64,000 nt of DNA from NCBI RefSeq assembly GCF_018130695.1, contig NZ_JAFCJX010000007.1, positions 245,047 to 309,046 of the forward strand, written 5' to 3'. Shown here piece by piece: positions 1 to 8,562 of this stretch. The stretch is from Bradyrhizobium jicamae. Lineage in GTDB: Bacteria; Pseudomonadota; Alphaproteobacteria; Rhizobiales; Xanthobacteraceae. Position numbers and translations under genes: made by a program. Every line of letters starts with the position of its first letter. Position 1 is the stretch's first letter. The notes under the pieces were generated by a model. That model saw only the letters and a program-made list of their open reading frames with translations. It was not told where the DNA came from and did no database searches.

Positions 1-30
1 GATTGGTCGGGGAACAAAAGGGTGGTTCGC

Positions 31-1473
31 ATGGGTGGTCTGATCACAGCCGTTCGCTGCGCGGTCTTGCTTGTCCTGACGACGTGGGGAGCCAGCGCAC
101 AGCAGCAAACCATCGGCGCGCCGCCCGAAGCCTCCAACATGCGACTGGTCGGCAGCAACGATCTGCAGGCGCGCAGCGCCTATCAGCCGACCATCCATCA
201 TCAGGGCAACAGGTGGATCGCCTATATCGGCCATCACGGCGGCACTGACGATATCCCCGCGCCGGTCAATCCGATGACCGGCAAGGCCGAGCCCAACGGC
301 ACCTCGATCGTCGACGTCACCGATCCCGCACACCCCAGATATCTGCGGCACATTCCCGGGCAGGAGGGCAAATACGAATCCGGCGGCGCGCAGATGGTGC
401 GGATCTGCGACGGCGCGCAACTGCCGAAGGGCGACAAGAGCGCGGTCTACATGCTGCGCACGTTCGGCAGCGAGGCCCATGAGATCTGGAACGTCACCGA
501 TCCCCAGAATCCCGTGCTGGTCACGCGGATCGGCGGGCTGAAGGACACGCACAAGAATTTCTGGGAGTGCGACACCGGCATCGCCTTCCTGGTGTCGGGC
601 GCGCCGGACTGGCGCACGCGGCGGATGACGCAGGTCTACGACCTCTCTGATCCCGCGCATCCCCAGAAGATCAGGGATTTCGGTCTGCCCGGCCAGGAGC
701 CCGGATCGACCGGCGCGGTGCCGACCGAATTGCACGGGCCGATCTCGACCGGGCCGGAGGGCAACCGCGTCTATTTCGGCTATGGCACCAACAAGGGTGG
801 CTTCCTGCAGATCGTCGATCGCGACAAGCTGTTGAACGGGCCGAAGGAGCCGACGCCGGAGAATCTGAGATTGCCGGAGATCGCGCGGATGCCGCTGTCG
901 GCGCTGAACGGCGCGCATACGGTGTTTCCGATGCCTGACATGCCGATCGCGGAATTCGCCCATGACAAGGACGGCAAGAGCCGCGACATCGTGATGATCG
1001 TGGACGAGGCGATCCTCAACGAATGCGGCGAGGCGCGGCAGATGGTGTGGTTCGCCGACATCACGACCGAGACGCGGCCGATGATGATCTCGAGCTACAC
1101 GGTGCCGGAGGCGACCGGATCGTTCTGCGAACGCGGCGGCCGCTTCGGCTCGCATTCCTCGAACGAGAGCATGGCACCGGTCTTCTACAAGAAGATGGCG
1201 TTCATCGCCTTCTTCAATGCCGGCGTCCGCGCGCTCGACATCCGCGACCCCTATCACCCCAAAGAGGTCGGCTATTTCATTCCGTCGATCACATCGGCGA
1301 CCGACAAGCGCTGCGTCACCATCGACGGCAAGGAGCGCTGCAAGGTCGCGATCCAGACCAACAATGTCGAGACCGATGAGCGCGGCTATATCTACGCCGT
1401 CGATCGCGCCAACACCGGGTTGCACATCCTCGAACTGACCGGCGAGGCGCGTGCCGTCGCCGGCCTGCCGTGA
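31..1473 (+). CDS. Exported LVIVD-repeat protein
   Basis: This encodes a 480-residue protein with a Sec signal peptide at about residues 1-24 (hydrophobic core, then GASA). At least four motifs of the form V/I-x-D-x-x-D-P-x-x-P are spaced along the chain (SIVDVTDPAHP, IWNVTDPQNP, VYDLSDPAHP, ALDIRDPYHP). This is the LVIVD beta-propeller-like repeat, usually found in periplasmic or surface proteins of unknown function. ATG at 31 is preferred because AAAAGG lies 8-9 bases upstream; an in-frame GTG at 22 is the alternative. The reading frame is open to the window edge, so a longer N-terminus is not formally excluded, but the signal peptide argues against it. A small exported protein follows seven bases after the stop, probably co-transcribed. 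Substrate and partners are unknown. Confidence 0.8.
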   Translation: MGGLITAVRCAVLLVLTTWGASAQQQTIGAPPEASNMRLVGSNDLQARSAYQPTIHHQGNRWIAYIGHHGGTDDIPAPVNPMTGKAEPNGTSIVDVTDPAHPRYLRHIPGQEGKYESGGAQMVRICDGAQLPKGDKSAVYMLRTFGSEAHEIWNVTDPQNPVLVTRIGGLKDTHKNFWECDTGIAFLVSGAPDWRTRRMTQVYDLSDPAHPQKIRDFGLPGQEPGSTGAVPTELHGPISTGPEGNRVYFGYGTNKGGFLQIVDRDKLLNGPKEPTPENLRLPEIARMPLSALNGAHTVFPMPDMPIAEFAHDKDGKSRDIVMIVDEAILNECGEARQMVWFADITTETRPMMISSYTVPEATGSFCERGGRFGSHSSNESMAPVFYKKMAFIAFFNAGVRALDIRDPYHPKEVGYFIPSITSATDKRCVTIDGKERCKVAIQTNNVETDERGYIYAVDRANTGLHILELTGEARAVAGLP

Positions 1474-1480
1474 GGACGTG

Positions 1481-2023
1481 ATGCGCGTGCGGCTCGCCGC
1501 GATCGCTGCTGTTGTGGTGCTCGGCGGCCTCTCCGCCGTGGCGGCCTACGAGGCTGCGACGCCGCGCGCGAGCGCGTGGCGCGAGATCGCCTGGCCATTC
1601 CCGCGCGACGGCTGGCCCGCCGGCCGCGCCTTCCGCTGCGATGCGGCCTCCTGTGGCGATGAGGTCGAAGTGTACGTCCGGCCGAAGCTCGGCTTTTGCA
1701 ATTGCACCACCGGCGTCGCCGATGACGACGAGGTCGACCGCGTCGCGGATGTCGATCTGATCAGCGAGCGGTTTGTGCCGGTGAAAGAAGGCGAGGCGGT
1801 GCATGTCGGCGACATGGCAGGCCGGGCAAGGCTCTACGATCTCGGAACGTCCGCGGGTGTGCAGCGCACCGCGATTGGCATCGCGGTCTCGCACCGCTGC
1901 GATCTCCTCGTCGCGGCCGCGCAGGGCCGCGGAAGCATGGCTGGTCTGCAGCAATCAGCGATGAACTTCCTGGCGCTTTCGATGACTCAACACTGGCTGA
2001 AGCTTGCCATGGAAGGGCGGTGA
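1481..2023 (+). CDS. Hypothetical exported protein with paired cysteines
   Basis: A 180-residue product with an N-terminal hydrophobic segment (about residues 4-22) typical of a signal peptide or anchor. The mature part has two cysteine pairs (CDAASCGDE and FCNCTTGV), which suggest disulfides or metal binding in the periplasm. I do not recognise the family. ATG 1481 lies seven bases after the upstream LVIVD gene and follows a TGAGGACGTG context, so the two are probably one transcript and may act together. Confidence 0.65.
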   Translation: MRVRLAAIAAVVVLGGLSAVAAYEAATPRASAWREIAWPFPRDGWPAGRAFRCDAASCGDEVEVYVRPKLGFCNCTTGVADDDEVDRVADVDLISERFVPVKEGEAVHVGDMAGRARLYDLGTSAGVQRTAIGIAVSHRCDLLVAAAQGRGSMAGLQQSAMNFLALSMTQHWLKLAMEGR

Positions 2024-2090
2024 GGCACTTTCTTCACCTTCCATCTTCGTCCCTCGCATGCATAATGAGGCAAACCAAAGAGAACGCATC

Positions 2091-2708
2091 ATGTCCCTGC
2101 AAGCCTATCTCGCCTTCGTCGCCGCCTGCGTTGCGCTGGCGCTGCTGCCCGGTCCGATCGTCACGCTTGTCATCGCCAACGGGCTGCGCCACGGCACGCG
2201 CGCGGCGCTCACCAACGTGCTCGGCGCGCAGGCGGGGCTGGCGATCGTGATCGGCATCGTCGCGGTCGGCCTGACCTCGCTGATGGCGACGATGGGCTAC
2301 TGGTTCGACTGGGTGCGCTTTGCCGGCGCCGCCTATCTGGTCTGGCTCGGCATCAAGCTGATCCGCTCGCCGGTCGAGGGCGTCGGCACCGACGAGCCGC
2401 CTCCGCCGCCGCGCGGCGGCTTTTTCCTGCAGGGCTTTCTGGTGCTGCTGTCGAACCCCAAGGTGCTGGTGTTCTTCGGCGCCTTCATTCCGCAGTTCAT
2501 GGACATGGACAAGCCGCACTTCCCGCAGGTGGCCTTGCTCGGCGCGACCTTCATGGTCACCGCCGTGATGAGCGACGCGATCTACGCGATCCTGGCGGGG
2601 CGCGCGCGAAAATTCTTCTCCAAGGAGCGGACCCGGCTGATGTCGCGCATCTCCGGCGGCTTCATGATCGGCGGCGGCATCTGGCTGGCGCTGACCCGGG
2701 CCCGGTAA
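2091..2708 (+). CDS. LysE/RhtB family amino-acid exporter
   Basis: A 205-residue inner-membrane protein with about six hydrophobic segments. It starts MSLQAYLAF and carries the LysE-family N-terminal signature (LLPGPIVTLVIANGLRHG) and the conserved SNPKVLVFFGAFIPQF segment in the middle. The family exports amino acids or derivatives by proton exchange. The start at 2091 is set by the family N-terminus; a purine-rich AAAGAGAA lies 6-13 bases upstream. The specific substrate cannot be told from sequence. A second LysE-family gene lies at 27523. Confidence 0.85.
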   Translation: MSLQAYLAFVAACVALALLPGPIVTLVIANGLRHGTRAALTNVLGAQAGLAIVIGIVAVGLTSLMATMGYWFDWVRFAGAAYLVWLGIKLIRSPVEGVGTDEPPPPPRGGFFLQGFLVLLSNPKVLVFFGAFIPQFMDMDKPHFPQVALLGATFMVTAVMSDAIYAILAGRARKFFSKERTRLMSRISGGFMIGGGIWLALTRAR

Positions 2709-2827
2709 GCCAACGGTTCGGTTGAACCCTTCGCAGGGGCGGCCCACGGGCTCGCCCCGGTCTCATGAATTGTGTATCTGGATGAACCGACGCCGAGGTT
2801 GATCCAGGGTCCGGTCGCGGGAATGCG

Positions 2828-4261
2828 ATGATCGACGAGAAGAAGCTCGAAGACCGCCTGGTCGCGCTCGAAGCGGTCAAGGCCTGGAGTCCGCGGGTCG
2901 TCTCGCGGTTGGAGATGCTGCTGCGCGCGGGCACGGACGAGGCGCTCTATCGCATCAATCCGATCCAGTTCGCCGCGGAGAAGTCGATTGCCGAGGCTGA
3001 GGCGATCGATCTCTTCCTCCATGCCTGTGTGGTGGGGCTGTTCGACATGGACTGGCAGCTCGTCTGTCCGATGTGCTCCGATGTCGTCGAGAGCTTCCGG
3101 ACGCTCCGCAAGCTGCATACGCATTTCCACTGCCATCTCTGCCAAACCGATTACGACGCCGCGCTCGATGATTTCATCACCGTGACGTTCACGGTGTCGC
3201 CCGCCGTGCGCAGCATCCGCTTCCATCAGCCGGATGCGCTTTCGGCCTGGGATTACGTCTTCCATTACAAGCTGACGCCGGGCGGCATCTTGCCCGACGG
3301 CGTGCCATGGCGGGAGGCGGCCAAGGGACTGGTGAGGGTGCTGACCCGGATAGCGCCAGGTGCGACCGCCAGTCTCGAGATCGATGCCGTCGAAGGCGCG
3401 CTGCTGGGGCAGGATTTCGACAGCGACGCCCAGTTCTTCTTTCCGGTCGCAAGCGGGGCGGGCGTAACGGAGCCCCACGTGCCGGTCGCGCTCGACAAGG
3501 GCAAGTGCGTGGCTGCTCAAGTCGACATCGGGCCAGGCAAGGTCGTGTTCGACATTCGCAACGCCGGCGAGCTGCCGGTGGTGTTCGGCATCCTGCAGCT
3601 CCCGTCGGCGACGGCGCAGCGCCCGGGGCTGCGGTTCGGGCCGTCCTTGTCCGGCAAGCGCGTGCTGATGACGCAAACCTTTCGCGACGTCTTCCGCTCG
3701 GAGGTGATCAGTGCGACGGAAGGCATTGCGGTTCTCGACGTCACCCTCGTCTTCACCGACCTCAAGGGCTCGACGGCGCTCTATGAGCGGATCGGCGACC
3801 TCAACGCCTACATTCAGGTGCAGCGGCACTTCCAGCATCTGCTCGACGTCACCATCAGGCACAATGGCGCGGTCACCAAGACGATCGGCGATGCCGTGAT
3901 GGCGGCGTTCCTGACGTCGGCCGATGCGGTGCAGGCGGCGCTCGAGATGCGCGAGGCCGTGGACCAGCTCAATAGGGACCGCCCGCAGCGCGACTTCATC
4001 CTGAAGATCGGCGTGCATCGGGGCGCCTCGATCGCGGTCACGCTCAACGAGCGGCTCGATTATTTTGGTCAGACCGTCAATATCGCCGCGCGGGTGCAAA
4101 ACCTCGCCGATGGCGACGAGATCTGCATCACCGAAGACGTCCACCGTGCGCCTGATGTGGCGGATATCATTGCGCCATATCCGGTGACGACGAGCCAGGC
4201 GGAGCTCAAGGGCGTCAGCAAGGCCGTGTCGGTCTATCGTCTGGCCCGACTGGCATCGTAG
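2828..4261 (+). CDS. Class III adenylate/guanylate cyclase with CxxC-knuckle N-terminal domain
   Basis: A 477-residue soluble protein. Residues 1-290 form an N-terminal region with two CxxC pairs (C80/C83 and C102/C105) that look like a zinc knuckle; residues about 300-475 are a class III nucleotide cyclase domain. The two metal-binding aspartates are visible: D311 in VFTDLKGST and D355 in TIGDAVMAAF. The GQTVNIAARV segment carrying the family Asn/Arg transition-state residues is also present. It is therefore probably catalytically active, making cAMP or cGMP. No membrane segment or response-regulator domain is present. A paralogue with the same layout lies at 34473. The N-terminal domain probably senses an intracellular signal; that is inference. 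Confidence 0.85.
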   Translation: MIDEKKLEDRLVALEAVKAWSPRVVSRLEMLLRAGTDEALYRINPIQFAAEKSIAEAEAIDLFLHACVVGLFDMDWQLVCPMCSDVVESFRTLRKLHTHFHCHLCQTDYDAALDDFITVTFTVSPAVRSIRFHQPDALSAWDYVFHYKLTPGGILPDGVPWREAAKGLVRVLTRIAPGATASLEIDAVEGALLGQDFDSDAQFFFPVASGAGVTEPHVPVALDKGKCVAAQVDIGPGKVVFDIRNAGELPVVFGILQLPSATAQRPGLRFGPSLSGKRVLMTQTFRDVFRSEVISATEGIAVLDVTLVFTDLKGSTALYERIGDLNAYIQVQRHFQHLLDVTIRHNGAVTKTIGDAVMAAFLTSADAVQAALEMREAVDQLNRDRPQRDFILKIGVHRGASIAVTLNERLDYFGQTVNIAARVQNLADGDEICITEDVHRAPDVADIIAPYPVTTSQAELKGVSKAVSVYRLARLAS

Positions 4262-4312
4262 AGCATGATCCGGAAAAGTGTGAAGCGGTTTTCCGAAAAG
4301 ATCATGCGCAAA
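4261..4312. repeat. REP-like palindromic element, copy 1
   Basis: It begins at the last base of the cyclase stop codon. The arms GCATGATC and GATCATGC flank CGGAAAAGTGTGAAGCGGTT. The same core occurs at 41511, where the right half differs. I recognise it as a common Bradyrhizobium-type intergenic repeat. It may form a hairpin at the 3' end of the cyclase mRNA. Confidence 0.8.
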
Positions 4313-4319
4313 CAAAGAG

Positions 4320-4362
4320 CTAAAGCGCGATGACGATTCAACCTAATCTCATCGCGCTTTAG
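4320..4362. repeat. 14-bp perfect inverted repeat
   Basis: CTAAAGCGCGATGA at 4320-4333 is the exact inverse of TCATCGCGCTTTAG at 4349-4362, with a 15-base spacer. It lies between the cyclase and the repeat-protein gene. It may be a second repetitive palindrome or an operator; no T-tract follows, so a terminator is unlikely. Confidence 0.7.
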
Positions 4363-4744
4363 CGGGTGCAGCAGAACGCCGCCTCCTGGAAATTGCTGGA
4401 GAGGATCGGCTTTCGTGCTGACGGGACCGATGGTGCGGCGCTCGGGCGAAGGACGCTCGTCCTCGCTCGGTAGCAGCTTCGAGCCGCTATTTCTGCTGCG
4501 CCACCGCCATCGTCTGTCGCCCGCATGAACGAAGCGACAACGATAACCGGCAGGAATATCGGCGCCCCAATCCGGCATCAACGCGCTGTAGTTGCATCCG
4601 AACGGATGTAGCCGATGTCATGTCTCCCACACGAAGCGTTACACCCGAACTGGCGACTGGGCTTTTGACCTCACTGGATGACATTCTTTCAGGAGTCCAT
4701 GACCCGTCCGGTTGCGCGAAGCGATTGCGACGAGGGAGGCGACG
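4363..4744. other. Leader region upstream of the repeat-protein/secretion locus
   Basis: About 380 bases without a convincing gene on either strand. As the only large gap before the 4745-10031 gene set, it should hold that locus's promoter and a 5' untranslated region. I cannot pick a -35/-10 pair with confidence. Confidence 0.4.
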
Positions 4745-6088
4745 ATGGATTTTTCGCGGGTGTCGGATGGAATCCGGCTGCATCATCTGTCCCATCGTCA
4801 CGATGGGTACGATGATGATGGGCCGGGTTTGGCATCGAGCGGCCGCGAGTTTCATTTCGTGTCTGATGCGGACCCCGATGGCCTCCTGGCTCATGGCATG
4901 GGCCGGAGCGCGGGCGCCGCGCCCTTCGCGCGCGCACACTCCTCTTCTCATGACTCCGGATCGGTTCAATCCGATCATTCCACAAAAGGCGCTCCGGGCA
5001 GCCTCGACGCGGCTGTGATCGAGAGCGGGGCAAACACGGCCGGCAACGGTGGCGATGGCTATTCTTACGGAGGCATCATCCATGCCTCCCTGCTGATCTA
5101 TCAACCGATCAACATCGCGGTCTCGCTGGGATACGGTTCGGTCGCGGTGGCCGGCCAGACCAACGATGTGAATATCGATCAATCCGCGGTTCAGATCGCA
5201 GGCGTCGGCGGCAACGGCGGCAGCGGCAATATCGCAGCGGGAGGAGGCGTCACGACGTCGTCCGGCACCGGTGTGATCGACACCGGTGACAACAGCGCCG
5301 GCAACGGCGGCGACGGCTATTTCTCCGGCGCGTTGGTGCACGCTCCCATCGTGATCTACCATCCGATCAATATCGCGATCGCGGGCCCCGGCGGCACCGC
5401 GATTGCAAATCAGTCGAACACGCTCGAGATCGATCAATCGGCCACGCAGATCGCAGGCGTTGGCGGCAATGGCGGACACGGCAATGTCGCGGCCGGCGGC
5501 AGCGTCATCACGCTTGACCCCGGTTGGGGATCAAGCAACGGCGCGGACGTGGTCCAGACCGGCGGCAACCAGGCCGGCAATGGCGGCGACGGTGCCTTCT
5601 ATGGAGAGCTCGTCCATACCTCTGTCCTGGTCTACGACCCCGTCAATATTGTCGTCGCGGGCTACAATTCCACGAGCTACGCGATCCAGATCAACGACCT
5701 GTATGTGGATCAATCCGTCCATCAGATCGCAGGTCTTGGCGGCTATGGCGGAAACGGAAACGTCGCGGCGGGCGGCAGCGCAAGCCTCGTTGCCCACGGG
5801 CTGTGGGGCTCCGACGCGATTGCGACTGGATCAAACGGCGCAGGCAATGGCGGCGGCGGCCAATTTGCGGGCAGCATGGTCGATGTCAGCGTCGTGATCT
5901 ATGCGCCCGTCAATATCGCAATCGCCGCGCCTTACGGGACGGCCGAGGCGGATCAGATCAACAACGTTCACATCGATCAAAGCGCCGTCCAGATCGCCGG
6001 CATCGGCGGGAATGGCGGTCACGGCAATCTCGCGCTCGGTGGCGATCTCGCCACGCATCTCTTGTCCGATCTTCACTTGATCGGATAG
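4745..6088 (+). CDS. Four-repeat Gly/Asn-rich protein, putative type I secretion substrate
   Basis: This encodes a 447-residue protein. The ATG at 4745 has GGGAGG 5-10 bases upstream. After a His/Asp-rich N-terminal stretch (residues 1-88), four tandem units of about 86-92 residues run to the C-terminus, starting near residues 91, 177, 269 and 358. Each unit opens with an AGNGGDG-type motif and has a hydrophobic core of the form VIYxPVNIAI. It closes with DQSAVQIAG followed by GGNGGHGN and a Gly/Ala tail. There is no N-terminal Sec signal and no RTX nonapeptide. The next genes are a second single-unit protein and a type I secretion ATPase and adaptor. Export without cleavage through that system, using the short C-terminal tail, is my inference. 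I do not recognise a named family. Confidence 0.75.
   Translation: MDFSRVSDGIRLHHLSHRHDGYDDDGPGLASSGREFHFVSDADPDGLLAHGMGRSAGAAPFARAHSSSHDSGSVQSDHSTKGAPGSLDAAVIESGANTAGNGGDGYSYGGIIHASLLIYQPINIAVSLGYGSVAVAGQTNDVNIDQSAVQIAGVGGNGGSGNIAAGGGVTTSSGTGVIDTGDNSAGNGGDGYFSGALVHAPIVIYHPINIAIAGPGGTAIANQSNTLEIDQSATQIAGVGGNGGHGNVAAGGSVITLDPGWGSSNGADVVQTGGNQAGNGGDGAFYGELVHTSVLVYDPVNIVVAGYNSTSYAIQINDLYVDQSVHQIAGLGGYGGNGNVAAGGSASLVAHGLWGSDAIATGSNGAGNGGGGQFAGSMVDVSVVIYAPVNIAIAAPYGTAEADQINNVHIDQSAVQIAGIGGNGGHGNLALGGDLATHLLSDLHLIG
5015..6085 (+). repeat. Four tandem coding repeats of about 260-276 bp
   Basis: In-frame units at 5015-5272, 5273-5548, 5549-5815 and 5816-6085. They are clearly homologous in protein but diverged in DNA, so the array is old and selected at the protein level rather than a recent DNA expansion. 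Codons for AGNGGDG and GGNGGxGN are the best conserved. Confidence 0.85.
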
Positions 6089-6242
6089 GCGCGAGTCTCG
6101 TCTGCGTTGCTTGCGGACCTACGCCCAACCGAATGACATCCGATTTGGCAGCTATCGCGCGCGAGCGGCCGAAGGCACCCTCCGCGCGCATCCGGCTCGG
6201 ACGAAGATGGATGCGCGAAGCAAACAACGTACGGAGGCTGAC

Positions 6243-6698
6243 ATGTTGAAGGGATTCACCCACGTATCCGACGTCATCGCATTCAAGACGTTGAACACCG
6301 GCGGCAACAGCGCCGGAAATGGCGGTGACGGCAATTTCTCGGGAGCCGTCATCAACAAGCCGATCATCAACTTTGATCCCACCAACAAGGCGGTCGGCTC
6401 GAGCGTGGACGTCAGTACCGGCGATCACGTCAAGCAGACGGCGGACTGGGATGCCGGCGGCGCGAACGCGAAGGCCTCGTGGTTTGCGAAGGCCCATGGC
6501 GGAAAAGCCGAATCGAACGGAAGCCAGAAGTCGTACAGCGGCCACGACACCTCCAAGGTCTACGCCAATACGGATGCCACCCAGATCAACAAGCTCTCGG
6601 CGGACTTGCACCAGGACGTGGTGGCCGGGATCGGCGGCAATGGCGGAAACGGCAATGTCGCGTTCGGTGGGGACGCAACGTTCCACGTCGACATCTGA
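6243..6698 (+). CDS. Single-unit Gly/Asn-rich companion protein
   Basis: A 151-residue protein whose ATG is preceded by GGAGGC at 6-11 bases. Near the N-terminus it has the same NSAGNGGDG opening motif and near the C-terminus the same AGIGGNGGNGNVA closing motif as the four-repeat protein at 4745. The two are separated by a longer, more polar middle rich in Lys, Asn, Ser and Thr. There is no signal peptide. It lies between the repeat protein and the type I secretion genes, so it may be a second cargo, a chaperone-like binder or a nucleating subunit. These roles are inference. Its C-terminus (ATFHVDI) resembles the tail of the larger protein only in being short and hydrophobic. Confidence 0.7.
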   Translation: MLKGFTHVSDVIAFKTLNTGGNSAGNGGDGNFSGAVINKPIINFDPTNKAVGSSVDVSTGDHVKQTADWDAGGANAKASWFAKAHGGKAESNGSQKSYSGHDTSKVYANTDATQINKLSADLHQDVVAGIGGNGGNGNVAFGGDATFHVDI

Positions 6699-6792
6699 CC
6701 TGCGGCGCGTTGCGGGGGCCGGCGGCTAGCGCCGCCGGTCCTGGACCTGCCGCCGGTGACCCGTCGAACCTCGCTCTCAGGCGGTGACGACC

Positions 6793-8562
6793 ATGCTGAT
6801 GCCGCCCATCCGGTTTCCCATCCTGCCGGTACGGACGCCACTGAACGTGGCGCTGTGGGCCTGCGCCGGCCCGATCGCGCTCGTATTCGCCTATAGCTGC
6901 AGCTACAACCTGCTGCTATTCGCCCCCTCCATCTACCTGCTCCAGATCTACGATCGGGTCCTGTCGAGCCGGAGTGGCGACACGCTGCTGATGCTCACGC
7001 TCATCGTCGCGATCGCGGTCGCGGTCGGCGGCGTGCTGGACGCCTTGCGGCGCGCCGTGCTGGGCCGCCTTGGTGCATGGCTCGACGATCGGCTGCGTCC
7101 TTGCGTGCTTTCGGCCAGCCTCGAATCCGCGTTTCGCAGCGACTCGACGCGGGGAACGGAGGCCTATCGGGATCTCACCGTCCTGCGCCAGTTCGTCGAG
7201 TCCGGTGCAGGCCCGATGCTGTTCGATGCACTCTGGGCGCTGCCGTTCCTCGGAGTGCTGTTTCTCATCCATCCGCTGCTCGGCGTGATGGGCGGCTGCA
7301 GCGTGGGCCTGCTGTTCGCGCTCACGCTCGCCGGAGACCTGCTCACGGAAGATCCCCTGCTCAAGTCCGGCGCCGCGCTGTCCAGAAGTTACGGCCGCCT
7401 CGCGATCGCAGCAGGCAACGTCCACCTGATCCGCGCGATGGGGATGTTCGATGGCGCTGCACGCATGATCCATCATGACGCGCAGGACGCACGCAGAGAG
7501 CACGAGTTGGCGCTCCGGCGCAGCGAGATCATCATGCTGGCCGCCAAGCCGCTTCGCGCGCTGTCGCAGGTCCTGATCATGGGGGCCGCAGCGTGGCTGG
7601 TCCTCGATTCCGGGAAGAACCCGGCGATCATCTTTGCCGCGATGCTGATGTTCAGCCGCGCGCTTGCGCCGGTTGAAGGTGCGATCGCTGGCTGGAAATC
7701 GCTCGTGACCGCCGTGAGCGCCTGTCAGCGGCTCGGCGCACTCCTCGCCGCATTCCCGGCGCCGGAAGAGGATGCGAAAACATCGGCGCAACAGGTGCAT
7801 AGCGGTCTCGTCGTCGAGAATATCGGCGTAAGGCTGCCGGGGACCGACCATCTCCTGCTGAAGGGCGCATCGTTCCGGTTAGCGCCCGGAGAATGCCTTG
7901 GCGTGATCGGTCCCTCCGGATCCGGCAAATCCCTGCTTGGCCAGGTGATCGCCGGGCTTTCCGTGCCGGCGCATGGCCGTGTCGTGCTCGACAATGTCGA
8001 CGTCACGCTGCTTCGCGAGGGACGAGGCAGTCGCCATCTCGGATATCTCCCTGAAGACATCAGCCTGGTTGGTGAAACGGTCAACGACGTCATCGGGCGG
8101 CTCGACGATGCCGATCGACGCAAGGTCGTCGAAGCGGCCAGGCTCGCCGGTATCCACGAGACGATCATGCGGCTGCCGCTGGGGTATGACACCGTAGTTC
8201 CCGGCGGCGAAAAAGGTTTCTCGCGCGGATATCGGCAGCGCCTTGGCCTTGCGCGGGCTTTCTTCGGCAGCCCGCGTCTGGTCGTCCTCGACGAACCGAA
8301 CGCGAGCCTCGATTATGCGGGGGAGCGAATGCTGCTGGATGCCATCGAGCAATTGAAGCGCGCCGACGTCATCGTGGTCGTCGTCACGCACCGAATGGGC
8401 ATCCTGGCCGCCACGGACAAGATCGCCATCTTGGACGGCGGCGCGGTGATCGCGTTCGGCGAAAGCGAGGCGATCTTTGAGCAGCATCTGAGCCGGCCCC
8501 AGGTGGCGTCGCAAATCGCGCCCGCGGCCGCCGCAGCACCAGCGCGACCGGGGCCGCCATGA
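6793..8562 (+). CDS. Type I secretion system permease/ATPase
   Basis: A 589-residue ABC exporter of the PrtD/LapB type: an N-terminal membrane domain (hydrophobic segments in about residues 20-65, 135-165 and 255-295) fused to an ABC ATPase. Walker A is GPSGSGKS at about residue 373, Walker B is LVVLDEP, and the H-loop is VVVVTHR. The signature motif reads FSRGYRQRL in place of the usual LSGGQRQR. No N-terminal C39 peptidase domain is present, so its cargo should carry an uncleaved C-terminal signal. It overlaps the adaptor gene by four bases (ATGA). ATG 6793 is chosen; a GTG nine bases earlier is possible. The nearby Gly/Asn-rich proteins are the likely cargo. Confidence 0.9.
   Translation: MLMPPIRFPILPVRTPLNVALWACAGPIALVFAYSCSYNLLLFAPSIYLLQIYDRVLSSRSGDTLLMLTLIVAIAVAVGGVLDALRRAVLGRLGAWLDDRLRPCVLSASLESAFRSDSTRGTEAYRDLTVLRQFVESGAGPMLFDALWALPFLGVLFLIHPLLGVMGGCSVGLLFALTLAGDLLTEDPLLKSGAALSRSYGRLAIAAGNVHLIRAMGMFDGAARMIHHDAQDARREHELALRRSEIIMLAAKPLRALSQVLIMGAAAWLVLDSGKNPAIIFAAMLMFSRALAPVEGAIAGWKSLVTAVSACQRLGALLAAFPAPEEDAKTSAQQVHSGLVVENIGVRLPGTDHLLLKGASFRLAPGECLGVIGPSGSGKSLLGQVIAGLSVPAHGRVVLDNVDVTLLREGRGSRHLGYLPEDISLVGETVNDVIGRLDDADRRKVVEAARLAGIHETIMRLPLGYDTVVPGGEKGFSRGYRQRLGLARAFFGSPRLVVLDEPNASLDYAGERMLLDAIEQLKRADVIVVVVTHRMGILAATDKIAILDGGAVIAFGESEAIFEQHLSRPQVASQIAPAAAAAPARPGPP

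Noticed and set aside
2582..4315. Long open frame on the minus strand, antisense to the first cyclase gene
   Set aside because: It lies opposite a gene with clear catalytic motifs; long antisense frames are common in DNA this rich in G and C, and the translation has no recognisable domain.
5015..6085. Considered as a CRISPR array or minisatellite
   Set aside because: The units are about 270 bases, diverged in DNA and kept in frame, so this is a protein repeat. No CRISPR-like array was seen anywhere in the window.
4745..6088. Considered as an RTX toxin or adhesin
   Set aside because: The GGxGxDxUx nonapeptide is absent and the period is 86-92 residues rather than 9.
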